Under the pieces are notes generated by a model that saw nothing but the letters and a program-made list of their open reading frames with translations, was not told the DNA's origin and did not search any database. The position numbers and the translations under genes are program-made. Below are positions 1 to 6,786 of a stretch of DNA of 9,876 nt, in pieces. Origin of the DNA: SKKL01 sp046543225 (GTDB lineage Bacteria > Actinomycetota > Acidimicrobiia > Acidimicrobiales > SKKL01); assembly GCA_046543225.1 (NCBI GenBank), contig JBKGZW010000114.1, positions 1 through 9,876 of the forward strand, read 5' to 3'. The stretch's first letter is position 1. Each line of letters starts with the position of its first letter.

Positions 1-2630
1 TCGACGAGTACCAGGACACCAACAAGGTCCAGAACGACCTGGTGCTCGCCCTCGCCTCGGACCATCGCAACGTCTGCGTGGTCGGCGACAGCGACCAGTG
101 CCTGGTCCCGGGAACGCTCATCTCCACCCCTGCGGGAGACCGTCCCATCGAGGAGCTCGAAACCGGTGACACCGTTCTCGGAGTCGACGGTCGCGGAGCC
201 CTGCGGCCGAGTGTCGTCTCAGCTGCACCCGCTCGCCACTATCAGGGGAGGGTCTATGAGGTGACCGCTGGTGGTCAGACCATCGTCGGGACCCCACACC
301 ATCTCGTCCCGCTCGACGCGTCGCTCGGTCCAGGTCGCTTCGTCGTGTACCTCATGTATCGGGCCGACCGCGGATTCCGGATCGGCCAGGCGATGAGTGA
401 GCGACCGGCTCGCGCCGGACGGTCCGACCCTGGGGTGCGGGTCCGTGTGAACCAGGAGCATGCCGACAAGCTCTGGATCCTCCGGGTCTGCGACACCCGG
501 GGCGAGGCCAGCTACTGGGAGTCATGGTTCGCAGCCGAGTACGGACTGCCGACGGTGTGCTTCCACGGCGTCGGTCGATCACTGGCGATGGACGACGCAC
601 AGATCGACCGTCTCTACCTCGAGCTCGACACGACGTCACGGGCCAAGGCACTCATCGACGATCTCGACCTGCATCCCGAATTCCCTCACCACCGCCCTCA
701 GAACGGCGAACGACGTCAGTGCCTCAACCTCACGATGTACTCCGATCAGCGGAATCCCGTCGGTGGACATCGGGTGCAATGGTCCTCGAACCGGCTCGAG
801 CTCGCCGATCGACTCGAGCGCGCAGGTATGCCGGTTCGTTCGGGCAAGTCCGTGAGCAGGCGCGTCGAGATCGTCCGAAACGATTACCGCGAGGCAGTGG
901 GACTGGCACATGAGCTCGCTGCCGTCGGCGACATGGAGATCCGGCGCCGCATCGCGCTCGGGGGCACTGTCTATGACATCGCGCCGATCGCCAACCTCCG
1001 GCCTGGTATGGGGGTGCTCCTGCCCGACGCTGACGGATCCCTGCGCGACCACGCGGTCGAGTCGATCGAGTGCTTCGACTACGACGGCCCCGTCCACGAC
1101 CTCGAGGTCGAGCCCACCCACACCTATGTGGCCGACGGAGTTCTGGTGCACAACAGCATCTACGCCTTTCGGGGGGCCGACATCCGCAACATCCTCGAGT
1201 TCGAGGACGCGTTCCCCGACACCACCGTGGTCCTGCTCGAGCAGAACTACCGGTCGACCCAGACCATCCTCGACGCCGCCAACGCGGTCATCGCCAACAA
1301 CTTCGGCCGCAAACCCAAGGAGCTGTGGAGCGACCAGCACGGCGGCCCGAAGATCCGCCGGTACCACGCCGACGACGAAGCCGACGAGGGTCAGTGGGTC
1401 ACCCACGAGATGTCCCGCCTGCACGACGAGGGCGAGATCCGGTGGGGCGACGTCGCGGTCTTCTACCGCACCAACGCCCAGAGCCGGGTGCTCGAGGAGC
1501 ACCTCATGCGTTCGGGCATCCCCTACAAGGTCATCGGCGGTACCCGCTTCTACGACCGTCGCGAGGTGAAGGACGCCCTCGCCTACCTGCGGGCGGTGGT
1601 GAACCCCCAGGACGAGGTCAACATCAAGCGGATCCTCAACGTGCCCAAGCGGGGCATCGGCGACAGCTCGGTCGCCAAGCTCGACCTCTACGCCCAGGCC
1701 CGCGACCTGACCTTCATCGACGCGCTGCGCCGGGCCGACGACGCCGGCGTGAGCGGACGTGCCACCAAGGGCATCGAGTCGTTCCTCGAGATGCTCGACG
1801 AGCTCGACCTGGCCCGCCACGAAGGCCCCGACGTGGTGTTGCAGGCCATCCTCGACCGCACCGGCTACGTCGCCGAGCTCCAGGCCGAGCACTCGATCGA
1901 GGCCGACGGCCGACTGGAGAACCTGGCCGAGCTGGTCGGCAACGCCCAGGAGTTCGACACCGTCGAGGACTTCCTCGAACAGGTGAGCCTGGTGGCCGAC
2001 ACCGACGAGCTCGACGATGCCGACGACGCCTCCTCGGTGGTGCTGATGACCCTGCACGCGGCCAAGGGTCTCGAGTTCCCCGTCGTGTTCCTCATCGGAC
2101 TGGAAGACGGCGTGTTCCCTCATCTGCGCTCCATCGGCGAGCCCGAGCAGATGGAGGAGGAGCGCCGCCTCGCCTATGTGGGCATCACCCGGGCCCAGAA
2201 GCGTCTCTACCTCACCCACGCCTGGTGCCGCACCCTGTTCGGGTCCACCCAGTACAACCCGCCGAGCCGGTTCCTCGACGAGATCCCCGACGAGCTGGTC
2301 GAGGCCGACGAACGTCCGAGCCGTCGGCGGGGGAGGGGCGACGGGTCGTCGGGCTGGTTCGGTGCCGATGGTGGGGCCCAGGATCGGGGGCGGATCGCGG
2401 CCAACCGCGAGCGGGTGGTCGACCAGGCCATGGCCCCGGCCGGGCCGAGCCTGCGGGGTGCAGACCGGCTCGGGCTGAAGGTGGGCGACGACGTGCGCCA
2501 CAACTCGTGGGGCGAGGGGGTCATCCTCGACATCGAGGGTCAGGGAGACAAGGCCGAGGCCACGGTGCGGTTCCCGTCGGTGGGCGAGAAGCGCCTGCTG
2601 CTGGCGTGGGCACCCCTCGAGAAGGCCTGA
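1..2630 (+). CDS. pcrA: ATP-dependent DNA helicase PcrA/UvrD (5' end missing, intein-interrupted)
   Basis: Superfamily 1A 3'-5' DNA helicase of the UvrD/Rep/PcrA group, acting in nucleotide excision repair, replication restart and removal of stalled complexes. The reading frame is open from position 3, beginning at motif II (DEYQDTN, 3-23), so the N-terminus with the Walker A motif lies before the window. Motif III is split by an intein: GDSDQ ends at 98 and SIYAFRGA resumes at 1155. Downstream are motif IV (QNYRST, 1242-1259), motif V (TLHAAKGLEFP, about 2049-2081) and motif VI (YVGITRAQKR, about 2175-2204). A basic, glycine-rich linker (about 2310-2460) leads to a C-terminal Tudor-like domain (2472-2627; KVGDDVRH, GEGVI, FPSVGEKRL), which in PcrA homologues contacts RNA polymerase. 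That domain is why I prefer pcrA to uvrD or rep. Extein codons are almost all G/C-ending. The gene stops 9 bp before the end of the convergent next gene, with no terminator hairpin in between. Confidence 0.95.
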   Translation, partial: DEYQDTNKVQNDLVLALASDHRNVCVVGDSDQCLVPGTLISTPAGDRPIEELETGDTVLGVDGRGALRPSVVSAAPARHYQGRVYEVTAGGQTIVGTPHHLVPLDASLGPGRFVVYLMYRADRGFRIGQAMSERPARAGRSDPGVRVRVNQEHADKLWILRVCDTRGEASYWESWFAAEYGLPTVCFHGVGRSLAMDDAQIDRLYLELDTTSRAKALIDDLDLHPEFPHHRPQNGERRQCLNLTMYSDQRNPVGGHRVQWSSNRLELADRLERAGMPVRSGKSVSRRVEIVRNDYREAVGLAHELAAVGDMEIRRRIALGGTVYDIAPIANLRPGMGVLLPDADGSLRDHAVESIECFDYDGPVHDLEVEPTHTYVADGVLVHNSIYAFRGADIRNILEFEDAFPDTTVVLLEQNYRSTQTILDAANAVIANNFGRKPKELWSDQHGGPKIRRYHADDEADEGQWVTHEMSRLHDEGEIRWGDVAVFYRTNAQSRVLEEHLMRSGIPYKVIGGTRFYDRREVKDALAYLRAVVNPQDEVNIKRILNVPKRGIGDSSVAKLDLYAQARDLTFIDALRRADDAGVSGRATKGIESFLEMLDELDLARHEGPDVVLQAILDRTGYVAELQAEHSIEADGRLENLAELVGNAQEFDTVEDFLEQVSLVADTDELDDADDASSVVLMTLHAAKGLEFPVVFLIGLEDGVFPHLRSIGEPEQMEEERRLAYVGITRAQKRLYLTHAWCRTLFGSTQYNPPSRFLDEIPDELVEADERPSRRRGRGDGSSGWFGADGGAQDRGRIAANRERVVDQAMAPAGPSLRGADRLGLKVGDDVRHNSWGEGVILDIEGQGDKAEATVRFPSVGEKRLLLAWAPLEKA
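99..1154 (+). other. Intein (352 residues) in helicase motif III
   Basis: In-frame insertion coding for a self-splicing protein element. Residue 1 is Cys (tgc, 99-101) and block A follows (CLVPGTLI...). The block B motif TPHH puts Thr65 and His68 in place for the first N-S acyl shift. Block F (VHDLEVEPTHTYVADG, intein residues 332-347) and block G (VLVHN) end in the His351-Asn352 pair, and the +1 extein residue is Ser (1155-1157). All residues for class 1 splicing are present, so it is probably active. Removal restores GDSDQ-SIYAFRGA, the normal uninterrupted motif III. Between the splicing halves lies a central region of about 200 residues (roughly 342-941) with no recognisable LAGLIDADG or HNH signature. 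Its codons end in A/T far more often than those of the flanking helicase, suggesting later acquisition. I recall similar inserts at this site in other bacterial UvrD-type helicases, so I do not claim a new intein family. Confidence 0.93.
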
Positions 2631-2639
2631 GCCACAGCC

Positions 2640-3164
2640 CTACTCCTCCGGCTCCTCGTCTTCGTTCCCGGTGTCATCGGCGTCGTCCCGGAACTCGAAG
2701 TTGATGTCGATGACCAGGGTGTCGCCCTCGATCTCGACCGGGTAGCGCGTGAGCGCGGGGTCGTCACCGTCGGCCGGGTAGCGCTCGCCGTCACAGTCGA
2801 CGAAGTCGCCGGCGCTGTCGTCCCAGTCGAGGACGCAGTCGCGACCCTTGCCGGCCGGCTGGGCCGAGAACGCGTGCCATCCCTCGTCGGACTCGTCGCC
2901 GAGGTGCTGGAGGATGAGGTCACGACTCCCACCCGCCACGTCGGGGAACAACACCGGTCCGTCCTCGGCGATCGACGCTGCCCGGCTGTCGGCACTGCCG
3001 GCCTGGAAGCGCTGGTCGCCGAGGTTGATCTCGAAGTTGTCGCCGCCCTCGCTCGCCAGGTTCACGATCAGGATCACCAGGCCCAGCCCGGCCACGACAC
3101 CGGCGATGCCGACCAGCACCGCGGTGGTGGTCGCCGAGGACGAGCGGCGCTCGACGGGGCTCAT
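2640..3164 (-). CDS. Membrane-anchored protein with a Rieske-like domain lacking cluster ligands
   Basis: The product has 174 residues. The N-terminus is short and basic, followed by one hydrophobic helix (about residues 14-37) with no Cys lipobox, so I read it as an uncleaved signal anchor exposing the rest outside the membrane. The exterior part resembles a Rieske domain in order and spacing: GPVLFPDVAGG (69-79), GWHAFSA (95-101), then Cys110 and Cys124 in D-C-VLDW and FVDCDGERY, DG (132-133), and YPVEIEGDTLVID (141-153). The four [2Fe-2S] ligands expected as CxH and CxxH are absent. Cys110 and Cys124 instead fall where bc1-type Rieske proteins carry their disulfide. The C-terminus (159-174) is strongly acidic. 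The ATG is preceded by AGGAGGA (3172-3178) with a 7-nt gap, so the start is well supported. It converges on pcrA with 9 bp between stops and diverges from sucC. The fold assignment is inference from motif order; function unknown. Confidence 0.85.
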   Translation of the reverse strand: MSPVERRSSSATTTAVLVGIAGVVAGLGLVILIVNLASEGGDNFEINLGDQRFQAGSADSRAASIAEDGPVLFPDVAGGSRDLILQHLGDESDEGWHAFSAQPAGKGRDCVLDWDDSAGDFVDCDGERYPADGDDPALTRYPVEIEGDTLVIDINFEFRDDADDTGNEDEEPEE

Positions 3165-3202
3165 CGGCTGGTCCTCCTACGGCCGCGGACGGGCTGGTGC
3201 GA

Positions 3203-3234
3203 TTGGAGCCGGTGTGGGGGCATGCCCCTAGTAT
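3203..3234 (+). promoter_or_regulatory. Candidate sucC promoter with palindromic operator-like site
   Basis: In the 129-bp divergent spacer, TAGTAT (3229-3234) fits a TANNNT -10 element on the + strand. It abuts a perfect 12-bp palindrome GGGGCATGCCCC (3217-3228), with TTGGAG (3203-3208) as a poor -35 candidate at an over-long 20-bp spacing. Transcription would start near 3241, leaving a leader of about 53 nt before sucC. Read on the other strand, 3230-3235 gives GATACT, also -10-like, so the site could serve the divergent gene as well. A repressor or activator on the palindrome is only an inference. Confidence 0.35.
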
Positions 3235-3293
3235 CCCCTGCAGCCGTGCAGCCCCTCGCGCGGCACACGGGCACCCCTGGAGGCAGGCACCGA

Positions 3294-4436
3294 GTGGATC
3301 TCTTCGAATACCAAGGCAAGCAGTTCTTCGCATCGTTCGACATCCCCGTCTCCGCGGGCGACGCGGTCACCACCGTCGACGATGCGGTCGCCGTCGCCGA
3401 CCGCATCGGCTACCCCGTGGTGGTCAAGGCGCAGGTCCAGGTCGGCGGACGTGGCAAGGCCGGCGGCATCAAGCTGGCCGACAACGCCGACGAGGTGCGC
3501 ACCCACGCCGGGAACATCCTCGGCATGGACATCAAGGGCCACACCGTCGAGATCCTGTGGATCGAGGTCGCCTCCGACATCGCCGAGGAGTACTACGCCA
3601 GCTTCACCCTCGACCGCTCGGCCAAGAAGCACCTCGGCATGCTCTCGGCCGAAGGTGGCGTCGAGATCGAGACGGTTGCCGAGGAGAATCCCGACGCCAT
3701 CGCCAAGATCTGGGTCGACCCCGTCGACGGCCTCACCGAGGAGGCCGCCCGCGAGTGGGTCGCCGCCGCCAACCTCAACCCTGCCGCCACCGAGGGCGCG
3801 GTCGACATCCTCCAGAAGCTCTACGTCGCCTACACCGAGGGCGACGCTGACCTCGTCGAGATCAACCCGCTGATCCTCACCCCCGACGACCGGGTGCACG
3901 CCCTCGACGCCAAGGTCACCCTCGACGGCAACTCGGTGTTCCGCCACCCCGACTACGAGCAGTACGACTCGACCCAGGTTCGCGACGAGCGCGAGACCGA
4001 GGCACATGCCAAGGGTCTGCAGTACGTCGGCCTCGACGGCTTCGTGGGTGTGATCGCCAACGGTGCCGGCCTGGCGATGTCCACCGTCGACATCGTCAAC
4101 CAGGTGGGCGGCAAGCCGGCCAACTTCCTCGACATCGGCGGGGGCGCCAACGCCGATGTCATGGCGGGGGCGCTCGAGGTCATCACCAACGACCCGAACG
4201 TCAAGGCCATCTTCATCAACATCTTCGGCGGCATCACCAAGGGCGAGGAGGTCGCCAACGGCATCGTCACCGCCATGGGGCGGGTCGACATCGACGTCCC
4301 CATCGTCGTTCGCCTCGACGGCACCAACGCGGACGAGGGCCGGGCGATCCTCGAGCCGCACCTGAGCGACGCCCTGATGATGGAACCGACCATGGTCGCC
4401 GCAGCCGAGAAGGCTGTCGGGCTGGCCGCGAGCTGA
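3294..4436 (+). CDS. sucC: Succinyl-CoA synthetase (ADP-forming) beta subunit
   Basis: Beta subunit of the TCA-cycle enzyme that interconverts succinyl-CoA and succinate with ADP/GDP phosphorylation, working in the cytoplasm as a complex with SucD. The product has 380 residues, close to the usual length of about 388. It opens with the family signature DLFEYQGKQ. The ATP-grasp domain shows Lys45 in PVVVKAQVQVGGRGKAGG (41-58) and the Mg/nucleotide-binding VEINPL (188-193). The C-terminal CoA-ligase domain carries NGAGLAMSTVD (256-266), DIGGGAN (280-286) and NIFGGITKGEEVANG (309-323). I place the start at GTG 3294: translation from there begins exactly at the conserved N-terminus, and GGAGG (3279-3283) lies 10 nt upstream. 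The open frame further upstream lacks family similarity. sucD follows after 11 nt, so the two are surely cotranscribed and translated in balance. Confidence 0.97.
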   Translation: MDLFEYQGKQFFASFDIPVSAGDAVTTVDDAVAVADRIGYPVVVKAQVQVGGRGKAGGIKLADNADEVRTHAGNILGMDIKGHTVEILWIEVASDIAEEYYASFTLDRSAKKHLGMLSAEGGVEIETVAEENPDAIAKIWVDPVDGLTEEAAREWVAAANLNPAATEGAVDILQKLYVAYTEGDADLVEINPLILTPDDRVHALDAKVTLDGNSVFRHPDYEQYDSTQVRDERETEAHAKGLQYVGLDGFVGVIANGAGLAMSTVDIVNQVGGKPANFLDIGGGANADVMAGALEVITNDPNVKAIFINIFGGITKGEEVANGIVTAMGRVDIDVPIVVRLDGTNADEGRAILEPHLSDALMMEPTMVAAAEKAVGLAAS

Positions 4437-4447
4437 GAGGACGACCA

Positions 4448-5344
4448 ATGAGCATCTTCGTCGACGAGCACACCAAGGTCGTCTACCAGGGCCTCACCGG
4501 GAGCCAGGGCCGGTTCTACGGCCTGCTCAACCGCGAGTACGGCACCCAGGTGGTGGCCGGGACCAACCCCAAGAAGGCCGGCACCGACGTGGACGGCATC
4601 CCGGTCTTCGCGACCGTGGCCGACGCGGTGGCCGAGACCGGCGCCACCGCGTCGTGCATCTTCATCCCCGCCCCGGGAGTGAAGGACGCGGTGATGGAGG
4701 CCGCCGAGGGTGGCATCGAGTTCATCGTGGCCATCACCGAAGGCGTGCCCGCCCACGACGAGGCGTGGTTCTACAACAAGCTCCGCCGCGACTTCCCCCA
4801 GGTCCGGGTGCTCGGTCCGAACTGCCCCGGCATCATCAGCCCCGGCAAGGCCAACATCGGCATCACCGCCGGCCACATCGCCAAGGTGCCCGAACCCGGC
4901 GAGCACGCCGTTGGCATCGTGAGCCGGTCCGGCACCCTCACCTACCAGGCGCTGTACGAGCTCAAGCTCAACGACATCGGGGTGTCGACCTGTGTCGGCA
5001 TCGGCGGCGACCCGGTCCCCGGGGTGTCGTTCATCGACTGCCTCGAGGCCTTCGAAGCCGATCCGCAGACCAAGGCCGTGATGATGATCGGCGAGATCGG
5101 CGGTTCGGCCGAAGAGGAGGCCGCCGAGTTCATCAAGGAGAAGATGACCAAGCCGGTCGTCTCCTACGTCGCCGGGGTGACCGCCCCTGCCGGCAAGAAG
5201 ATGGGCCACGCGGGCGCCATCGTGTCGGGCGGCAAGGGGACCGCGGCGGCCAAGATGGAGGCCCTGCGCGAGGCCGGCGCCAAGGTGGGCAACAACCCCA
5301 CCGAGGCCGGCAACCTCATGGTCGAGGTCGTGCGCAGCCTCTGA
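4448..5344 (+). CDS. sucD: Succinyl-CoA synthetase alpha subunit
   Basis: Alpha subunit, which binds CoA and carries the phosphohistidine intermediate of succinyl-CoA synthetase. The product has 298 residues, normal for the family. The N-terminal Rossmann CoA-binding domain has GLTGSQGRFY (15-24) and AGTNPKKAG (37-45), and the signature LGPNCPGIISPGK (122-134) follows. The ligase domain holds SRSGTLTYQ (159-167), GIGGDPVPG (184-192) and GEIGGSAEE (215-223). The active-site histidine is His254 in GHAGAIVSGGKGTA (253-266). The ATG is preceded by GAGAGGA (4435-4441), overlapping the sucC stop region, with a 6-nt gap. It forms a two-gene operon with sucC, and a hairpin lies just after the stop. 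Codon use matches sucC and the helicase extein, with strong G/C ending, as expected for a long-resident core gene. Confidence 0.97.
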   Translation: MSIFVDEHTKVVYQGLTGSQGRFYGLLNREYGTQVVAGTNPKKAGTDVDGIPVFATVADAVAETGATASCIFIPAPGVKDAVMEAAEGGIEFIVAITEGVPAHDEAWFYNKLRRDFPQVRVLGPNCPGIISPGKANIGITAGHIAKVPEPGEHAVGIVSRSGTLTYQALYELKLNDIGVSTCVGIGGDPVPGVSFIDCLEAFEADPQTKAVMMIGEIGGSAEEEAAEFIKEKMTKPVVSYVAGVTAPAGKKMGHAGAIVSGGKGTAAAKMEALREAGAKVGNNPTEAGNLMVEVVRSL

Positions 5345-5364
5345 TCCACATCGCTCCGCGACGC

Positions 5365-5392
5365 CGATGCCCCACGGCTCGGTGCGGCATCG
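5365..5392. terminator. Hairpin between convergent sucD and hydrolase genes
   Basis: Inverted repeat CGATGCC (5365-5371) / GGCATCG (5386-5392). One C-C mismatch is followed by an inner CAC/GTG stem and a six-base GGCTCG loop. It sits 21 bp after the sucD stop and 7 bp before the end of the opposing gene. It is symmetric and could act on both strands. No T-tract follows on either side, so it would be a non-canonical terminator or a 3'-end stabiliser. Confidence 0.55.
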
Positions 5393-5398
5393 ATCCGT

Positions 5399-6181
5399 TC
5401 AGCCGAGGTCGAGGCTGTCGAGAAACTCGACGATGGCCTGGTTCACCGGCTCGGGATGGGTGAGGTTCGAGGCGTGGGAGCCACCTTCGATGGGCACGAA
5501 GGTGGTCGGGCCTCCGAGCCCGTCGCGCAGCGCCTCGGCCTTCTCGATGGGGATGGCCGCATCGGCGGTGCCGTGGACGAGGAGGGTCGGGCAGGTGATC
5601 TCACCGATGCGATCGGTGATGTCGTCGCGGTCCATGAGGCATCGGTAGGTGTAGGCGAAGGACTCGCGAGGCAGCGCCGCCCACTTGGCGTACCAATCGT
5701 GCCACTCGCCTTCGCCGAGGATGATGCTGGCCACCGCCTCTTGCACCGGTTCGGGGCCCTGGCTCATCCACACGTCGTGGAGGGTGTCGTAGCTCTCCAG
5801 GTTCGCGGGGTCCTCGACTCCTGCCTGGCTGTCGATGAGCACCAGGGCCTGGACTCGCTCGGGAGCGGTGAGCGCAGCGCGCAGCGACAGGAACCCGCCT
5901 TGGGACATTCCACCGAGCACCGCTTGGTCGATGCCCAGCGCGTCGAGGATGCCGAGCGCGTCGGCAGCTGAGTCCCAGTAGGTGAAGGGGCCGGTGACCG
6001 GGGTGTCCCCGAACCCGCGCTGATCGAAGGTGATCACCCGGTAGCGGTCGCGAAGGGCCTCGACCTGGGGGTCGAACATGGTGTGGTCCATCAAGAAGCC
6101 GTGGGCGAGCAGCACCGGAGGCCCATCGCCGCCGTGGTCCTGAACGGCGAGCTGCTGTCCGTCGATCGTCATGGTGGTCAT
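5399..6181 (-). CDS. Alpha/beta-hydrolase fold enzyme
   Basis: A 260-residue soluble hydrolase with no signal peptide and therefore cytoplasmic. Visible fold markers in order: the oxyanion strand-loop VLLAHGF (23-29); TFDQRGFGDT (51-60), the usual RGxG turn; the nucleophile elbow GMSQGG with Ser93 (91-96); the acid candidate Asp207 in LLVHGTADAAIP (200-211); and catalytic His236 in GGSHASNLTHPE (233-244). The cap region (about 120-190) is Trp/Glu-rich. Family members include esterases, enol-lactonases, haloperoxidase-like enzymes and epoxide hydrolases. The Ser nucleophile argues against dehalogenases and epoxide hydrolases, which use Asp, but the substrate cannot be read from the sequence. 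The start at 6181 has no clear ribosome site. Met4 (6172) is an equally possible start and would change only three residues. It is convergent with sucD, and I see no functional link to it. Confidence 0.93.
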   Translation of the reverse strand: MTTMTIDGQQLAVQDHGGDGPPVLLAHGFLMDHTMFDPQVEALRDRYRVITFDQRGFGDTPVTGPFTYWDSAADALGILDALGIDQAVLGGMSQGGFLSLRAALTAPERVQALVLIDSQAGVEDPANLESYDTLHDVWMSQGPEPVQEAVASIILGEGEWHDWYAKWAALPRESFAYTYRCLMDRDDITDRIGEITCPTLLVHGTADAAIPIEKAEALRDGLGGPTTFVPIEGGSHASNLTHPEPVNQAIVEFLDSLDLG

Positions 6182-6263
6182 CGGGTGGACGGTAGCCCAC
6201 AGGGCTGAGACGTGCCGGGGGTCACGCCGTTCGGTGTCCGCGCGACTGAACGAGGACGCGAAA

Positions 6264-6287
6264 CGGCCCCCGCCGAAGCGGGGGCCG
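6264..6287 (-). terminator. Strong UUCG-loop terminator after the 4-TM membrane gene
   Basis: Perfect 10-bp GC stem, CGGCCCCCGC (6264-6273) paired with GCGGGGGCCG (6278-6287). Read on the - strand the loop is TTCG closed by C-G, the very stable UUCG tetraloop, and the stem is followed by TTT (6263-6261). It lies 35 bp past the stop of the - strand membrane-protein gene and upstream of the hydrolase gene on the same strand. Those two genes are therefore probably transcribed separately. Confidence 0.8.
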
Positions 6288-6322
6288 AGTGCGTGGCTAC
6301 GTGACGATCCGCCGGGTTCAGA

Positions 6323-6781
6323 TCAGAACGAGCTGGGCGGCGCCGAGGTGCTGCCGCTCTTCTCCTCCTGGAACTTGAGGAACCCGCCAGCCGCGAGGCC
6401 GATGGCAGCGACGGCGGCGAGGAAGATGCCGAACGAACGATCGAGGTTGAAACCACCCACCTCGGCGCCCATCAAGAGGCGAAGGAGCACGAGCACCGCA
6501 GATGCCGCTCCGGCGCCCAGGTGGATCTGGCCCCATGTGGCAGGAAGATCCGGGAGCTTGGTGTCCGGTGAGAATGCGGTGATCGCAACATGGGCGAGCA
6601 TCACGATGCCGAGAAGGACCGGAAGGATTCCGGTGAGGAAGAAGTCCCAGCCGCTCTCGCTGTAGCTGGGGCCGAATCCTCCGGTATCGGCGCTGAACCA
6701 AGGGAAGAACGAGAAGATCAGCAGTGCGATTGCTGACCCCGAGATGACCTTGTCGCTTGTACTGAGTTTGCTGAGATCCAC
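6323..6781 (-). CDS. Small four-helix integral membrane protein, function unknown
   Basis: A 152-residue protein from the preferred start. Hydrophobic segments (numbered from GTG 6781) lie at about 12-30 (SGSAIALLIFSFFPWFSA), 46-69 (DFFLTGILPVLLGIVMLAHV), 86-106 (HLGAGAASAVLVLLRLLMG) and 117-135 (GIFLAAVAAIGLAAGGFL). A short Ser/Pro-rich hydrophilic tail follows. Loop 1 between helices 1 and 2 is Gly/Ser/Tyr-rich, with Trp residues at its edges. I chose GTG 6781 because GGAGG (6787-6791) lies 5 nt upstream. The in-frame GTG at 6823 has no ribosome site and overlaps a candidate -10 element; using it would add 14 residues. A/T-ending codons are more frequent than in its core-metabolism neighbours. 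I do not recognise the family. In M. tuberculosis this slot between sucD and purN also holds membrane-protein genes, which may be only positional similarity. Confidence 0.85.
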   Translation of the reverse strand: MDLSKLSTSDKVISGSAIALLIFSFFPWFSADTGGFGPSYSESGWDFFLTGILPVLLGIVMLAHVAITAFSPDTKLPDLPATWGQIHLGAGAASAVLVLLRLLMGAEVGGFNLDRSFGIFLAAVAAIGLAAGGFLKFQEEKSGSTSAPPSSF

Positions 6782-6786
6782 CCGTG

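Noticed and set aside
99..1154. The interruption of pcrA as an insertion sequence or pseudogene-forming event
   Set aside because: The frame is kept throughout, there are no terminal inverted repeats, and splicing motifs sit at both borders, so it is an intein and the gene is intact.
636..2501. A 621-codon open frame on the - strand antisense to pcrA
   Set aside because: It mirrors the strongly biased third positions of the helicase gene, is rich in Gly/Val/Glu/Asp with no recognisable motif, and lies across both intein and extein. It is a GC-rich shadow frame.
1070..2704. A 544-codon + strand frame within pcrA
   Set aside because: It is Arg/Pro/Gly-dominated low-complexity translation of an out-of-phase frame, while the overlapping helicase frame carries all conserved motifs.
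2874..3293. An N-terminal extension of sucC in the same frame
   Set aside because: It overlaps the oppositely oriented membrane-protein gene and the divergent promoter region, and it has no similarity to SucC. The family N-terminus begins exactly at GTG 3294 with a ribosome site.
3228..5209. Two long - strand frames antisense to sucC and sucD (406 and 418 codons)
   Set aside because: Composition is typical of antisense to GC-biased genes (Val/Asp/Gly/Leu repeats), with no domain pattern and no ribosome sites; sucC and sucD are unambiguous.
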